This document shows, piece by piece, positions 32,187 to 41,717 of a stretch of 64,000 nt of DNA (position 1 is the stretch's first letter; each line of letters opens with the position of its first letter). The position numbers and the translations under genes are program-made. The DNA comes from G963665925 sp963665925 (GTDB taxonomy: Bacteria > Bacillota > Clostridia > Peptostreptococcales > Acidaminobacteraceae). The notes under the pieces are model-generated. The model did no database searches and was not told the origin of the DNA. It saw nothing but the letters and a program-made list of their open reading frames with translations. Location: the NCBI GenBank assembly GCA_963665925.1, contig OY762511.1:434001-498000 (forward strand), given 5' to 3'.

Positions 32187-34703
32187 TTATCTTAGTAGCT
32201 GCAGTACGCCCTGAGGAGCCTGATTAGCTTGAGCGAGCATTGATTGTGCAGCCTGTTGCAGAATATTGTTCTTAGTGAATTCCATCATTTCTTTTGCCAT
32301 GTCTACGTCACGGATTCTAGATTCAGATGCTTGGAGGTTCTCAGCTGATGTATCCAGATTCTTGATTGTATGTTCAAGTCTGTTTTGGATAGCACCAAGT
32401 TGAGCTCTCTGATCTGAGATAGAAGTCAGTGCAGTATTGATAACTTCGATAGCAGCAGTTGCTTTATCGTGGTCACCGATATCAAGTGAGAACTCGGCAG
32501 TAGCATTTCCATCAGCTTCAACCGTAGCTGAGCTCTTGAACGAAGCTGTATAAGTTTGTCCATCTGACCCAGACACTGTAGTTGTAGCGCCAGAATCAGT
32601 TGCAGAAACACCAATTGCACTAGCACCCATATCGTCGATAGCGATTGAGATCTTTTGGCCAGTATTTGCACCGATTTGCATCTTAACCGACTGATCGCCA
32701 GTGCCATCTGTAACTGTAAATGTAGAATCGTCACCACTTGCAATTGTATCTTCTGTTTGAACAGTGATACCAGCTTCAGAGAAGTCTACTTCATCACCAG
32801 CATCAAATGATACTGTTTCAGAAACCGCACCACGCGTCAGAGTCATTTGCAGGTTGTCTTCAGAGTCTTTAACAGAGAAGTATACACTACCTGAACTACC
32901 AACTGTAGCAGCATTGTAGTTGATTGCTACATTCGTTGAACCAAACTCTATTGCAGTACCTGAATTACCACCAGAAACTACAATTGTGCTGATTCCTGAA
33001 CCGTCTGCAGTTTGAAGCGATGCAGTAGTTTCTTGAGTTACATCGATATTGATATCGATTGTGTAAGCGCCGCTTGCCGCCAACTCAAGGTGATCTTTGC
33101 TCAGGTCAATCATAACACCAGAGCCAAGATTGATGTTGTTGAAAGCTGAAGACAAATCATCTTCAGTAAGTGTTACAGATCCAGAACCAGCAGCAGGTGT
33201 ACCAGCACCATTAGCTACAAGACTGACTTCATATGTGTCAGTATAAGTGATGCTTGTGTTGTACGTGTTACCTCTTACAAACTCGCCACCGTTATCCTCG
33301 ATATTGATTTTAAGAGCACCAGTATCGCCTGAGAACGTAAACTTGTGCGCACCACTCACAGCACCATCAGCCAATATGAGTTCGTCAGTTGCACCCGTTG
33401 ATACTTGCTCAACTGAAACTTTATTGTACATTGTCAAATCAATGCTTTGACCATCAATTGCAGTGTCTGCACCAGAAATAGTTCCAGATAGATATGAATC
33501 ACGAAGTGCATCTAGGTCCACTTCAACAGTAATATCGCCCAATTGTAAAGTAGCTGCACCACCGGCAGCAGTCAAGCTAAACGATACAGATTCACTAATG
33601 CCACTTAGTCCTGATAGAGATACAGTCCAAGTACCAGAACCGTCTCCACCAACGTTAGCTGTTTCATTGAAGCTTAGATATAAATCTTCTACTTCATTAT
33701 AAGTCGAGTCATCAGCAATTGTAATAGAAGATACAATCCCAGATGTCAGAAGGTGGCTGCCGCCACTTTCAGCGCCTGAAACATGCGCTGAAGTTGTTAC
33801 AGCGTAAACGCCTTCAGCAACGCCACTATTGTCAACACCGCTTAGACCGCCTGTATCAATACCCACAACTGTTTCATCAGTATATTTTCTGATAGCAATA
33901 TCAAAGTCACCTGAGTTTAGAGCAGATGTAGCATCGATAGTCACATCATTTGTTCCACTTGCTAGAAGATAGTCAGCACCTGAAGTACTTCCACCGTAAC
34001 TTGCAACACTTCTAGCTTCGTCAGTTGTAGCAAATACAACTTCGTATGAACCTTCATCAAGTGTTACATCGCCAGCAACAGCTTCAGATACAACGCCAGA
34101 ACCAGCAGACATTACTTGTGACTGGTTGTCAGCAACACGCTGCTCAATGTCATTTACAACAGTGATGTCATACTCGCCATTCGTTACGTCGTCACCAAGC
34201 GTAATAGCACCAGAGCCTGCAAATGCATCAGCATCTAGGGCCAGACCACTTGCTGATAGTGCTTTTGAAGCGGCTTCGTCAGATAGATCACCATTAAGAA
34301 GTTTCTTTTTGTTGAACTCAGTTGTTTCAGAAATTCTGTTAAGCTCTGAAGTCAGCTGATCAATCTCGTTCTGGATTGCATCACGGTCTTCAGATTCGTT
34401 TGTGTCATTGGCAGACTGAACAGCCAGCTCACGCATACGCTGTAGAATTGCCTGTGATTCGTTAAGAGCGCCCTCAGCAGTTTGTACTAGAGAGATAGCA
34501 TCCTGCGAGTTACGAGACGCTTGGTTCAGACCACGAATTTGACCACGCATTTTTTCAGAAATTGCAAGACCTGCAGCGTCGTCGCCAGCGCGGTTGATAC
34601 GGTAGCCAGATGATAGTTTTTCAATTGACTTCGCACCATTTTCCGAGTTGATACCCAATTGACGGTGGGTATTCATCGCCATTAAGTTGTTATTAATTCT
34701 CAT
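32187..34703 (-). CDS. hag: Flagellin with a very large central region
   Basis: 838 residues, about twice or more the usual length. The D0/D1 ends are canonical: N-terminal MRINNNLMAMNTHRQLG...KLSSGYRINRAGDDAAGLAISEKMRGQIRGL (to about residue 140) and C-terminal RLEHTIKNLDTSAENLQASESRIRDVDMAKEMMEFTKNNIL to the end. The middle of about 600 residues is rich in Ser, Thr, Gly, Asp and Val, likely beta-structured and surface exposed, and offers many sites for glycosylation. No HExxH metalloprotease motif is visible, so it is not flagellinolysin. Expression should depend on sigma-28 and be limited by CsrA. Confidence 0.97.
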   Translation of the reverse strand: MRINNNLMAMNTHRQLGINSENGAKSIEKLSSGYRINRAGDDAAGLAISEKMRGQIRGLNQASRNSQDAISLVQTAEGALNESQAILQRMRELAVQSANDTNESEDRDAIQNEIDQLTSELNRISETTEFNKKKLLNGDLSDEAASKALSASGLALDADAFAGSGAITLGDDVTNGEYDITVVNDIEQRVADNQSQVMSAGSGVVSEAVAGDVTLDEGSYEVVFATTDEARSVASYGGSTSGADYLLASGTNDVTIDATSALNSGDFDIAIRKYTDETVVGIDTGGLSGVDNSGVAEGVYAVTTSAHVSGAESGGSHLLTSGIVSSITIADDSTYNEVEDLYLSFNETANVGGDGSGTWTVSLSGLSGISESVSFSLTAAGGAATLQLGDITVEVDLDALRDSYLSGTISGADTAIDGQSIDLTMYNKVSVEQVSTGATDELILADGAVSGAHKFTFSGDTGALKINIEDNGGEFVRGNTYNTSITYTDTYEVSLVANGAGTPAAGSGSVTLTEDDLSSAFNNINLGSGVMIDLSKDHLELAASGAYTIDINIDVTQETTASLQTADGSGISTIVVSGGNSGTAIEFGSTNVAINYNAATVGSSGSVYFSVKDSEDNLQMTLTRGAVSETVSFDAGDEVDFSEAGITVQTEDTIASGDDSTFTVTDGTGDQSVKMQIGANTGQKISIAIDDMGASAIGVSATDSGATTTVSGSDGQTYTASFKSSATVEADGNATAEFSLDIGDHDKATAAIEVINTALTSISDQRAQLGAIQNRLEHTIKNLDTSAENLQASESRIRDVDMAKEMMEFTKNNILQQAAQSMLAQANQAPQGVLQLLR

Positions 34704-34710
34704 GATTTAT

Positions 34711-34745
34711 TCCTCCTTGAAATTAAGTTGTTGGCTTCCTTGCCA
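34711..34745 (-). promoter_or_regulatory. CsrA-binding region of the hag leader
   Basis: The flagellin leader contains TGGC-AAGGAA-GCCA (34732-34745), a hairpin that shows GGA in its loop, the CsrA recognition form. A second GGA lies in the Shine-Dalgarno AAGGAGG (34711-34718), 15-20 nt away. Two such sites with one in the ribosome binding site are the arrangement of hag control in Bacillus. csrA and fliW are the neighbouring genes. Confidence 0.65.
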
Positions 34746-34800
34746 TAAATTGAGCTGCGCTAGCATGGTCGGCCGCCCATACTTCTGCGCTACACATTTA

Positions 34801-34828
34801 ATATCGGCACATGCGGCACATTACTTTA
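34801..34828 (-). promoter_or_regulatory. Sigma-28 promoter of hag
   Basis: TAAA (34825-34828), a 16-bp spacer and GCCGATAT (34801-34808) on the minus strand, close to TAAA-N15-GCCGATAA. The transcript would have a leader of about 90 nt. Confidence 0.75.
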
Positions 34829-34901
34829 ACACTTTTTATCATAATTTCTCACATTTTTTCTTTGCCCATATTAATTGTATTATTCGTTTACAAAATACAA
34901 A

Positions 34902-34950
34902 TACCCACTCAGGCACCGCATTACGCAAAGCGTGTTCCTAAGTGGGTATA
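34902..34950 (-). terminator. Terminator after csrA
   Basis: TACCCACT (34902-34909) pairs with AGTGGGTA (34941-34948), with further pairing inside; on the minus strand it is followed by a T-rich run. It separates the flgM-csrA transcript from hag. Confidence 0.7.
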
Positions 34951-34956
34951 GTCATA

Positions 34957-35187
34957 CTATTTATCCATTTTTACAAAATTCTCGAGCGACTTAATTGACG
35001 ATTTCGAGCGCGAAGCCATTTCGTTCTCTTCATTAATTTTCTCATAGACTTCTTTACGGTGGATTTCCATGCTTTTAGGTGCATCGATTCCAATTCTCAC
35101 ACGGCCATCGCCAATATCAATGATTTGTATCTCAATCTGCCCGTCAATGACAATGCTTTCGCTTTTTTTTCTAGAGAGAATCAACAT
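34957..35187 (-). CDS. csrA: Carbon storage regulator CsrA
   Basis: 76 residues: MLILSRKKSESIVIDGQIEIQIIDIGDGRVRIGIDAPKSMEIHRKEVYE is the canonical CsrA core; the C-terminal 25 residues are an extension typical of Bacillota. CsrA binds GGA hairpins and represses hag translation until FliW titrates it. Its start lies 17 nt inside fliW. Confidence 0.98.
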   Translation of the reverse strand: MLILSRKKSESIVIDGQIEIQIIDIGDGRVRIGIDAPKSMEIHRKEVYEKINEENEMASRSKSSIKSLENFVKMDK

Positions 35188-35626
35188 TTCTACCGGCCTC
35201 TTCCTTTGTGAAAATTCTGTATCTCAAATCATATTCTTCATCTAAAATGATTTGTTTTGCTTGTCGATTAGTATTATTTATGATTACCGGCGATTTCAAA
35301 TTGATTGTTGTATCCTCTGGATTATCTGGAATTACCACGATAGAAAGAATAGTAACATCATCAATTTTATCTATGCCAAGCTTCTTTACAACACTCTCAG
35401 ATAGATCAAAATCATAATCCGCCTTAAATAGAAATGGATTTGTGACTACAAAGGTCAATTGATCATTTTCAATGTTTTGAAGCCAACCAAATGCGAACTC
35501 CGGATCTGGGCTATTGATAAAAATATACTTCTTCAGATCTGCAAACCCGAGAATTCCTTCGTTAAAGCTGATTATATCTTCTTCTTTATATTCAACTTCT
35601 CCAAGGAAATCATTTATTACTTTCAT
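35171..35626 (-). CDS. fliW: Flagellar assembly factor FliW
   Basis: 151 residues with the FliW fold: FNEGILGFADLKKYIFI, PEFAFGWLQNIENDQLTFVVTNPFLFKADYDFDL, NLKSPVIINNTNRQAKQIIL. FliW binds CsrA or flagellin and so couples flagellin secretion to its translation. Overlap with csrA by 17 nt indicates coupled translation. AGGGGCGG precedes the ATG. Confidence 0.97.
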   Translation of the reverse strand: MKVINDFLGEVEYKEEDIISFNEGILGFADLKKYIFINSPDPEFAFGWLQNIENDQLTFVVTNPFLFKADYDFDLSESVVKKLGIDKIDDVTILSIVVIPDNPEDTTINLKSPVIINNTNRQAKQIILDEEYDLRYRIFTKEEAGRNVDSL

Positions 35627-35640
35627 ATTTTACCGCCCCT

Positions 35641-36204
35641 TTACACTTCGATATCAAATTTCGACTCTGTTGTCCATATTTGTAAGCTTTGATATTGCTT
35701 CATGCCCATGATTACATCCCCCGGCTTATAGTCAATTGCAATCTTTGGAATTTGCGTATTGTTGACTATTCTACCGCGTTTGAACTGAATGTCATTCTTT
35801 CCTTCAATCACAGTAATATCCGGGCCAGATACAGGCATGGTCGCCACATTGTAGTCTTTTTGAAACTGTTCCCACGAATTATAACGTGCGATATCCGGAA
35901 TAGGATCTGGTTTGCTAACATCTGCCATTTGATTTCCCTGTTCAGAGACACGCTGAATACCACCTAGCAGCAATTGTCTTGCCATCTGGGCGTTTTCAGC
36001 TGTGAGTTCCAGGATACCCTTGAGTCCAGATTCTGAAAATGCCTGTTTTTGATCAATTTCCACTCTTGGGAGTGTCGATTCAATGCTAAGTTCGGCTTCT
36101 TCAATCTCTAAATCAAGTTCGGGTAAATCCTGATCAATTTCTTGTTGTGCCGATTTTGTTTCAATGGAAATTTGCGCGCTTTGACTTCTCATTTGAATGC
36201 GCAT
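35641..36204 (-). CDS. yviE: DUF6470 (YviE-like) flagellar locus protein
   Basis: 187 residues, acidic, starting MRIQMRSQSAQISIETK. It has the same place as yviE in Bacillus, between flgL and fliW, and shares the overall pattern (Glu-rich first half, then IPDIARYNSWEQFQKDYNV and GRIVNNTQIPKIAIDYKPGDV). Function is unknown in all species; a flagellar role is inferred from conserved position. It starts 44 nt after flgL. Confidence 0.82.
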   Translation of the reverse strand: MRIQMRSQSAQISIETKSAQQEIDQDLPELDLEIEEAELSIESTLPRVEIDQKQAFSESGLKGILELTAENAQMARQLLLGGIQRVSEQGNQMADVSKPDPIPDIARYNSWEQFQKDYNVATMPVSGPDITVIEGKNDIQFKRGRIVNNTQIPKIAIDYKPGDVIMGMKQYQSLQIWTTESKFDIEV

Positions 36205-36247
36205 TATTTCACCCTCTATCGACTTAACTTATAGAAACTTAAGACAA

Positions 36248-39200
36248 TTAGGAAATAAAATCAATCAGCGATGGCTGAATTACACGTGCACCCGTTGATA
36301 AAGATGCCTGATACACATTTTCAGCATTTTTCAGTTTCATGATAATTTCTGACATATCTGCATCTTCAGCATCACTGAGCAGCTGCGTATAGTTTATTGT
36401 ATCATCTCCGATACGATTAAGCACGAGTTCCATTCGATTTGTTTTACCACCAATATCTGATCGCAGCGTATTGATATTATCCAGGTGTTCCTGGAATGTG
36501 TCAATGAATGTATCAATGTCTGCAATGGATTGGGATTCCAAATCTTCAAGTGTATTTTCAGCAGTTTCCAACTCAGCACGCGCTTTTATAACCGCTTCCG
36601 TCTCATCAAAGCCACCCGCTTCAGCTTCAAGTTCCGCTTGCTCTAGAGCATCTTTTGCTGCTTGAACCGCATCTTCAGCCTCCTGACGCTCCACAGTTGT
36701 ATTCGCATCAAGCGCCAGAATCAAATCATCAAAATCTTGAATCATCTGACTCGTTGAAGACCGTACTGCACGAATGTCAAATTCTCGAATCGTCCCATCG
36801 TCTTCAGAATTAACTGTTTTGAAAACCAATGCTTTTTGATCATCCGCACCAACAATATCGATGTCAATATTGGCTTTTGGTGGAAACGCATCATCAATGG
36901 TTTCTTGTAATGCATCTGCATACTCTTCAACTGTTGAGTAAGCATCCATCTCCAAGCTTAAAGTTTTGGTTTCGCCATCTAGTGTGATGACAAAGCTTTG
37001 AGTATCTGAAGCATCTGCTACCATCTCATCACTTATATACCCACCAGAAAGCATTTCAATTTCCTGAGTTTCACGACCAATATTTGTTGGCTGTGTTCCT
37101 GTAAAAATAGTGTTGCTTGCATCAAAACTAATGTCAGAATCCGGATCTGGATCTTTGACTTGAACAACCAATTCACCTGCCGAGTTGAAATAAACATCGG
37201 CAACATCACTTAAGGTATCAGAACCATTCACTGCTTTTTCAAGCGCCTCAATGACTTCATCTTGGGTTAAAGCGGTTACACTTCCATCAAAGAGACTCTC
37301 ATCAACGTCAAACACATTTCCATTGATTGTTATATCCAGAGTTTCTGCAGTATAATCACCAGACATATTTATCGTGCCCTTTAGAGCTGAGGTATTAAAT
37401 ACAGTCTCAGCGCCGTTTACATTGACTGCGTCACCAAACTCCTTGGCCTGAATAACAAGATTACCTAATCTGTCAAAATAAACATCTGCAACATCCATCA
37501 ATGTGCCTTCATCTGGCTGATAGGCCTTGGCAGTCTGGAAAATTTCCGCGATTTCTCCATTGGTGAGTTCTGTATTCGTCCCATCAAGCAAGGACTCATC
37601 AACATCGTATGTGATTCCGCCGATTGTAATATCCAGATTATTGGATTCAAGACCCTTTCCAACATTGACTGCTGTCCCAAACACAGCAGGATCTGCCGAG
37701 GATATATAGACGTCCTGATTGCTTGAAGTCGCTGTAATCACAAGATTTCCAGCCGTGTCAAAATAGATGTCCGCCGCCGTCTGCAAGGTCCCTCCAGTTG
37801 GAACATTTGCATTCTTAAACACATCAACAATCTCGTCGTTGGTTAATGTTCCGTCAAGCAGGGTTTCATCCACTTCGTACTCATAACTCTTGCCATCTCT
37901 TGTGATGGTGATATTGAAATCAGAAGCTGTATAGTCTGCCAGTGGATCAAAAGTGGACACGAGTGATTTTTGACCAAACACCACTTCAGCACCACTCAGG
38001 ATAACTTCCTCACCATGCTGCCTTGCCTCGATTGTCAGGTTTCCTTCATCATCGAATTCCACTTCTGCAAAATCAGACAGCAAATTGCCCAGTCCATCAT
38101 CTGCATTCTTGAATGCATCAAGAACCTGATTCTCTGTAAGCTCGGTGATAGATCCGTTAAGGACTGATTCATCCACATCAAACGTGTAGGTTGTGCCTGA
38201 AATATTCATAGTGATATCCAGCGTTTCAGCGGTATAATCAGCCTTGGTGTCAAACTCACTGGTCATCTTTGCCTTTTTAATCGAATAATCCTGATCTGTC
38301 TCAAAATAGCCAGTCATTTGAGCTTTTGTAGCCCCAACAGTGTAGTAATTCGTATCAACTGTTGTTTCCTTAACTGTAAGATAATTCTCCGGTCCATCAA
38401 TTTCAAGGTCTGCGTCTGCTATTTTAGGTTCAATAACAAGCCTGCCAGCTGTATCAAAGTATATATCTGCCACATCTTTTAGCGTACTCGTGCTCGGACT
38501 ATAAGCCTGAGCGTCTTCAAGGACTGTAATAAATTCATCACGCGTAAGCGGTGTTGTTGAACCATCCAACAAAGACTCATCCACGTCAAACACCGTATCT
38601 CCAATCGTAATATTCCATGAATTTCTGCCGTCGCCTGTACCGATGCTTCCTGGATTGCTAAATGCACTGGAATTTTTAACGCTAATATTTATGTCGGGCT
38701 GCTGGGTTAAAGGGGTAATTGTCAACATCCCGTTTGTGTCATAATATACACTGGCTACGCTTGAAAGTAAATTGCCTGAGCTATCCTCTGCATTTTCGAA
38801 CTGCGCAATGACACCCGCTTCATCTAGGGTCCCATCAAATGCAGATTCATCAACTGCATATCGTGTAGCAACACCAGCCACATCTAATACAATATCAAAT
38901 ACGTGCCCTGTATCGTATGATTTCTCCGGATCAATATTTGCTTGAATAGACTGGTGGGCAAACACAGCATCTCCACCTGTAATTCGCACATCATCCCCTT
39001 GTTCAAAAGAAGTGATTGACAATACACCTGTGTCAAAGGTAATTTCAGCATAATCCGACAAGGTTTCTCCAGCAGAATTCTCTGCATTTGAGAAAACGTC
39101 TATGACTTCCTGTTCTGTCAGGGGTGTAGTCGATCCGTCAAGCAATGATGAATCCACTGCAAATGCAGTCGTTTCCCCACCAATCGTTAAACGGATATGC

Positions 39201-39919
39201 ATATTTTCATCGGAATAATCCGCAGTCAAATCATAGTTCCCCTGATGCTGGGCAGAAGTCACGATTTCATACGCCGCATCAAGGTCTACAGTCCCTTGAA
39301 GCAGCTTGACCACATTATCAGGAAGTGCAGCATTCATGAGATTGTCTGTCTCAATAACACCAAATAGATCCAATCCATTGGTACTGATGTCCATAACATC
39401 ACCAATGCCGATTTCATATTGGGTTATTGGTTTATTTGTAATTTCATAGTTGGTAATATCAAGATTAAAAGTGCCGTCATCATTCATAAGCTTCTCGTCC
39501 GTATGATAGGATGAGAAAATATATCTGCCTGCATACGACGTATTCGCAGCACTGACAATATGGTTCTTCAACTGCTCAATTTCACTCTTGATTTTATCCA
39601 GGTCATCTGTAGCGTTCGAACCGTTAGCAGCCTGAACTGTCAGCTCCCTTACACGCTGAAGCGCTTCCCCGATATCATCAAGTGCAATTTCAGTTGTCTG
39701 AAGCCAGGAAAGTGCATCCTGTGTATTTGTCGTATACTGCTCCAACTTAGATAAATCCGTCTTATACTTCAGGACCTTTGAAATTCCGATAGGATCATCT
39801 GATGGAGACTGAATTTTTTTGCCAGTAGCAAGCTCATCCTGATATTCACTCATCTTCACAAGATTTGAATTTACATTATAGAGCAAATTCGATATCAACA
39901 TATTATTTGTTACGCGCAT
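36248..39919 (-). CDS. flgL: Giant hook-filament junction protein FlgL with repeat array
   Basis: 1223 residues; FlgL is usually 290-400. The ends are normal: MRVTNNMLISNLLYNVNSNLVKMSEYQDELATGKKIQSPSDDPIG at the N-terminus with NTSYAGRYIFSSYHTDEKLM, and a C-terminal coiled domain ending NAENVYQASLSTGARVIQPSLIDFIS. Between about 230 and 960 there are seven repeats of roughly 90-110 residues. Each has a V-D-E-S-L-L-D-G-like step, an L-T-x-x-E-V helix, and a Y-F-D-T-A-G-x-L-V-I strand pair. They look like small secreted beta-alpha domains displayed at the junction. The frame is intact over 3.7 kb, so the array is under selection. Confidence 0.95.
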   Translation of the reverse strand: MRVTNNMLISNLLYNVNSNLVKMSEYQDELATGKKIQSPSDDPIGISKVLKYKTDLSKLEQYTTNTQDALSWLQTTEIALDDIGEALQRVRELTVQAANGSNATDDLDKIKSEIEQLKNHIVSAANTSYAGRYIFSSYHTDEKLMNDDGTFNLDITNYEITNKPITQYEIGIGDVMDISTNGLDLFGVIETDNLMNAALPDNVVKLLQGTVDLDAAYEIVTSAQHQGNYDLTADYSDENMHIRLTIGGETTAFAVDSSLLDGSTTPLTEQEVIDVFSNAENSAGETLSDYAEITFDTGVLSITSFEQGDDVRITGGDAVFAHQSIQANIDPEKSYDTGHVFDIVLDVAGVATRYAVDESAFDGTLDEAGVIAQFENAEDSSGNLLSSVASVYYDTNGMLTITPLTQQPDINISVKNSSAFSNPGSIGTGDGRNSWNITIGDTVFDVDESLLDGSTTPLTRDEFITVLEDAQAYSPSTSTLKDVADIYFDTAGRLVIEPKIADADLEIDGPENYLTVKETTVDTNYYTVGATKAQMTGYFETDQDYSIKKAKMTSEFDTKADYTAETLDITMNISGTTYTFDVDESVLNGSITELTENQVLDAFKNADDGLGNLLSDFAEVEFDDEGNLTIEARQHGEEVILSGAEVVFGQKSLVSTFDPLADYTASDFNITITRDGKSYEYEVDETLLDGTLTNDEIVDVFKNANVPTGGTLQTAADIYFDTAGNLVITATSSNQDVYISSADPAVFGTAVNVGKGLESNNLDITIGGITYDVDESLLDGTNTELTNGEIAEIFQTAKAYQPDEGTLMDVADVYFDRLGNLVIQAKEFGDAVNVNGAETVFNTSALKGTINMSGDYTAETLDITINGNVFDVDESLFDGSVTALTQDEVIEALEKAVNGSDTLSDVADVYFNSAGELVVQVKDPDPDSDISFDASNTIFTGTQPTNIGRETQEIEMLSGGYISDEMVADASDTQSFVITLDGETKTLSLEMDAYSTVEEYADALQETIDDAFPPKANIDIDIVGADDQKALVFKTVNSEDDGTIREFDIRAVRSSTSQMIQDFDDLILALDANTTVERQEAEDAVQAAKDALEQAELEAEAGGFDETEAVIKARAELETAENTLEDLESQSIADIDTFIDTFQEHLDNINTLRSDIGGKTNRMELVLNRIGDDTINYTQLLSDAEDADMSEIIMKLKNAENVYQASLSTGARVIQPSLIDFIS

Positions 39920-39936
39920 ATAACCATCTCCAAAAT

Positions 39937-41592
39937 CTATCGACCTACAAGCCCAAGTCTATTCACTATCAAATCCAGCATTTCATCCATGGTATTGATC
40001 ATTCTCGCATTGGCTGAATAGGCATGCTGAAAACGAATCATGTCTGACATTTCCTCATCAAGCGATACACCCATTACCGATTCCCTTGACGTTGAAATAT
40101 TACTCAGAAGCAGCTCCTGATTTTCCATCAGACTCTGTGTAGACTGTCCGTCAACACCTAAATTTGAAACCAAAGACTTAATGAAGTCATCTGGACTACC
40201 CCAATCATACAGTTCCACATCTTCACGCACGTTGGCAATATTAAGAATGTTGCCACCATCACCAGGAAGGCCCTCTACAGTAGTCGATGCTGCAATCTTA
40301 TTGACGTCTTCAAGATCTGCCGAAATGGAAACGCGGTCCGCCTGAATGACATCCACAACATAGTATCTGTCATCAACAAGACGGATGGTTTTGCCTTCAT
40401 ACTGAGGATTGTTTGAGAAGAATACATCGGAGTTCTCACGAATCAGTTCTGTCTTTTCTTCGTGGGTCATATCACTTTCAATACCAATGGTCATTTGTTC
40501 TGTGACATCAATGGCACTTTCGCCATTAAGACCTTGGGTTACCAGGTAATTGCTGAATTCTTCTGTTGACATGCCATCTACCGTGAAGAAATCGATATTT
40601 GTCTCACCTTCCAGGTCATAGCCTTCCCTGTGGATTCTGTTGATTTCAGCTGTGAAGGTACTCATGAAGGTATTGAGTTTGTCCAGATAGTATGGAATTC
40701 CCTTGTCATCACCCGTCATGTTATCTCTGGTATCCAAAATACCCTTGATTTTACCTGAGCTTACATTAAACGGCGACCCGTCTTCCCACGCAATATCCAC
40801 AAGACCTTCTACGTCTGTATAATTCAGCGCTTCCTCGCGCTCTTCAAGCACGAGCTCTTCTGACCGTGTATGTGAAACAATCAGATGTCCGCCAATCGCC
40901 ACATAAAAGCGGTCCTGGCTGTCTTCGTAGTAGTCTATGTCCACAAGCTCTGACATTTTGTCAAGAAGCAGGTTTCTCTGGTCTCTAACGTCATTGGCAG
41001 TACCGCCAGTAAGTTCTGTCTCATAAATGATTTTATTAAGATCGGCAATCTGGCTTGCGTAGTTATTCAGGTTTTCTACAGACACTTCAAATTCAAAGTT
41101 AAGGTCCTGCTGTAAGTCCTTTAGTGAAGAGGACATATTCGCTATACCCGATGTCAGCGAAATCGCACGTTCCCTTACAAGGGTTCTAATGGAGAGCGAC
41201 TCCGGATTCTTGTTGAGTTCCTGTACAGAATCAAAGAAGTCATCCATTAGCTGACGAATACCTGAGTCTGTAGGTTCGTTAAGAATTGCTTCGATATTTT
41301 CAATAATCTCCGCACGCGCCTCACTCTCAGATAGTTCACTGCTTACGCCGCGGTACTGATAGTCAAGAAAGGCATCCCTGATTTGTTTCACGGCATCTGT
41401 ATCAACACCCGTTCCAAGTGTTCCCTGATCTCCAGGAAGCTGGTCGGGTCTGTAAGCGCTCATATCTACACGCTGTCTGCTGTAACCTTCTGTATTCGCA
41501 TTTGCGACATTATGAGAAGTTACACTCAGCGCTTTTTGATTTGCAAATAAACCTGACATTGCAATGCTTAATCCCATAAATGAACTGCTCAT
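39937..41592 (-). CDS. flgK: Flagellar hook-associated protein FlgK
   Basis: 551 residues. N-terminal SIAMSGLFANQKALSVTSHNVANANTEGYSRQRV is the canonical FlgK/FlgE family start and the C-terminus (GVSLDEEMSDMIRFQHAYSANARMINTMDEMLDLIVNRLGLVGR) is diagnostic. It forms the hook side of the junction with FlgL, whose gene is 17 nt downstream. Confidence 0.97.
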   Translation of the reverse strand: MSSSFMGLSIAMSGLFANQKALSVTSHNVANANTEGYSRQRVDMSAYRPDQLPGDQGTLGTGVDTDAVKQIRDAFLDYQYRGVSSELSESEARAEIIENIEAILNEPTDSGIRQLMDDFFDSVQELNKNPESLSIRTLVRERAISLTSGIANMSSSLKDLQQDLNFEFEVSVENLNNYASQIADLNKIIYETELTGGTANDVRDQRNLLLDKMSELVDIDYYEDSQDRFYVAIGGHLIVSHTRSEELVLEEREEALNYTDVEGLVDIAWEDGSPFNVSSGKIKGILDTRDNMTGDDKGIPYYLDKLNTFMSTFTAEINRIHREGYDLEGETNIDFFTVDGMSTEEFSNYLVTQGLNGESAIDVTEQMTIGIESDMTHEEKTELIRENSDVFFSNNPQYEGKTIRLVDDRYYVVDVIQADRVSISADLEDVNKIAASTTVEGLPGDGGNILNIANVREDVELYDWGSPDDFIKSLVSNLGVDGQSTQSLMENQELLLSNISTSRESVMGVSLDEEMSDMIRFQHAYSANARMINTMDEMLDLIVNRLGLVGR

Positions 41593-41717
41593 CTTTTCTC
41601 ACCTTACACTTTCGCATCATAGTTTTTTGGCCGGAGCAGGCCGAACGTACCTCTATTTCAAATCGTATATGTGCTTCATACATATCTGGCAACTGAGCAG
41701 GTTGCCCTATCAAGCAC

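Noticed and set aside
32187..34703. Flagellinolysin (metalloprotease flagellin)
   Set aside because: The central region has no HExxH motif.
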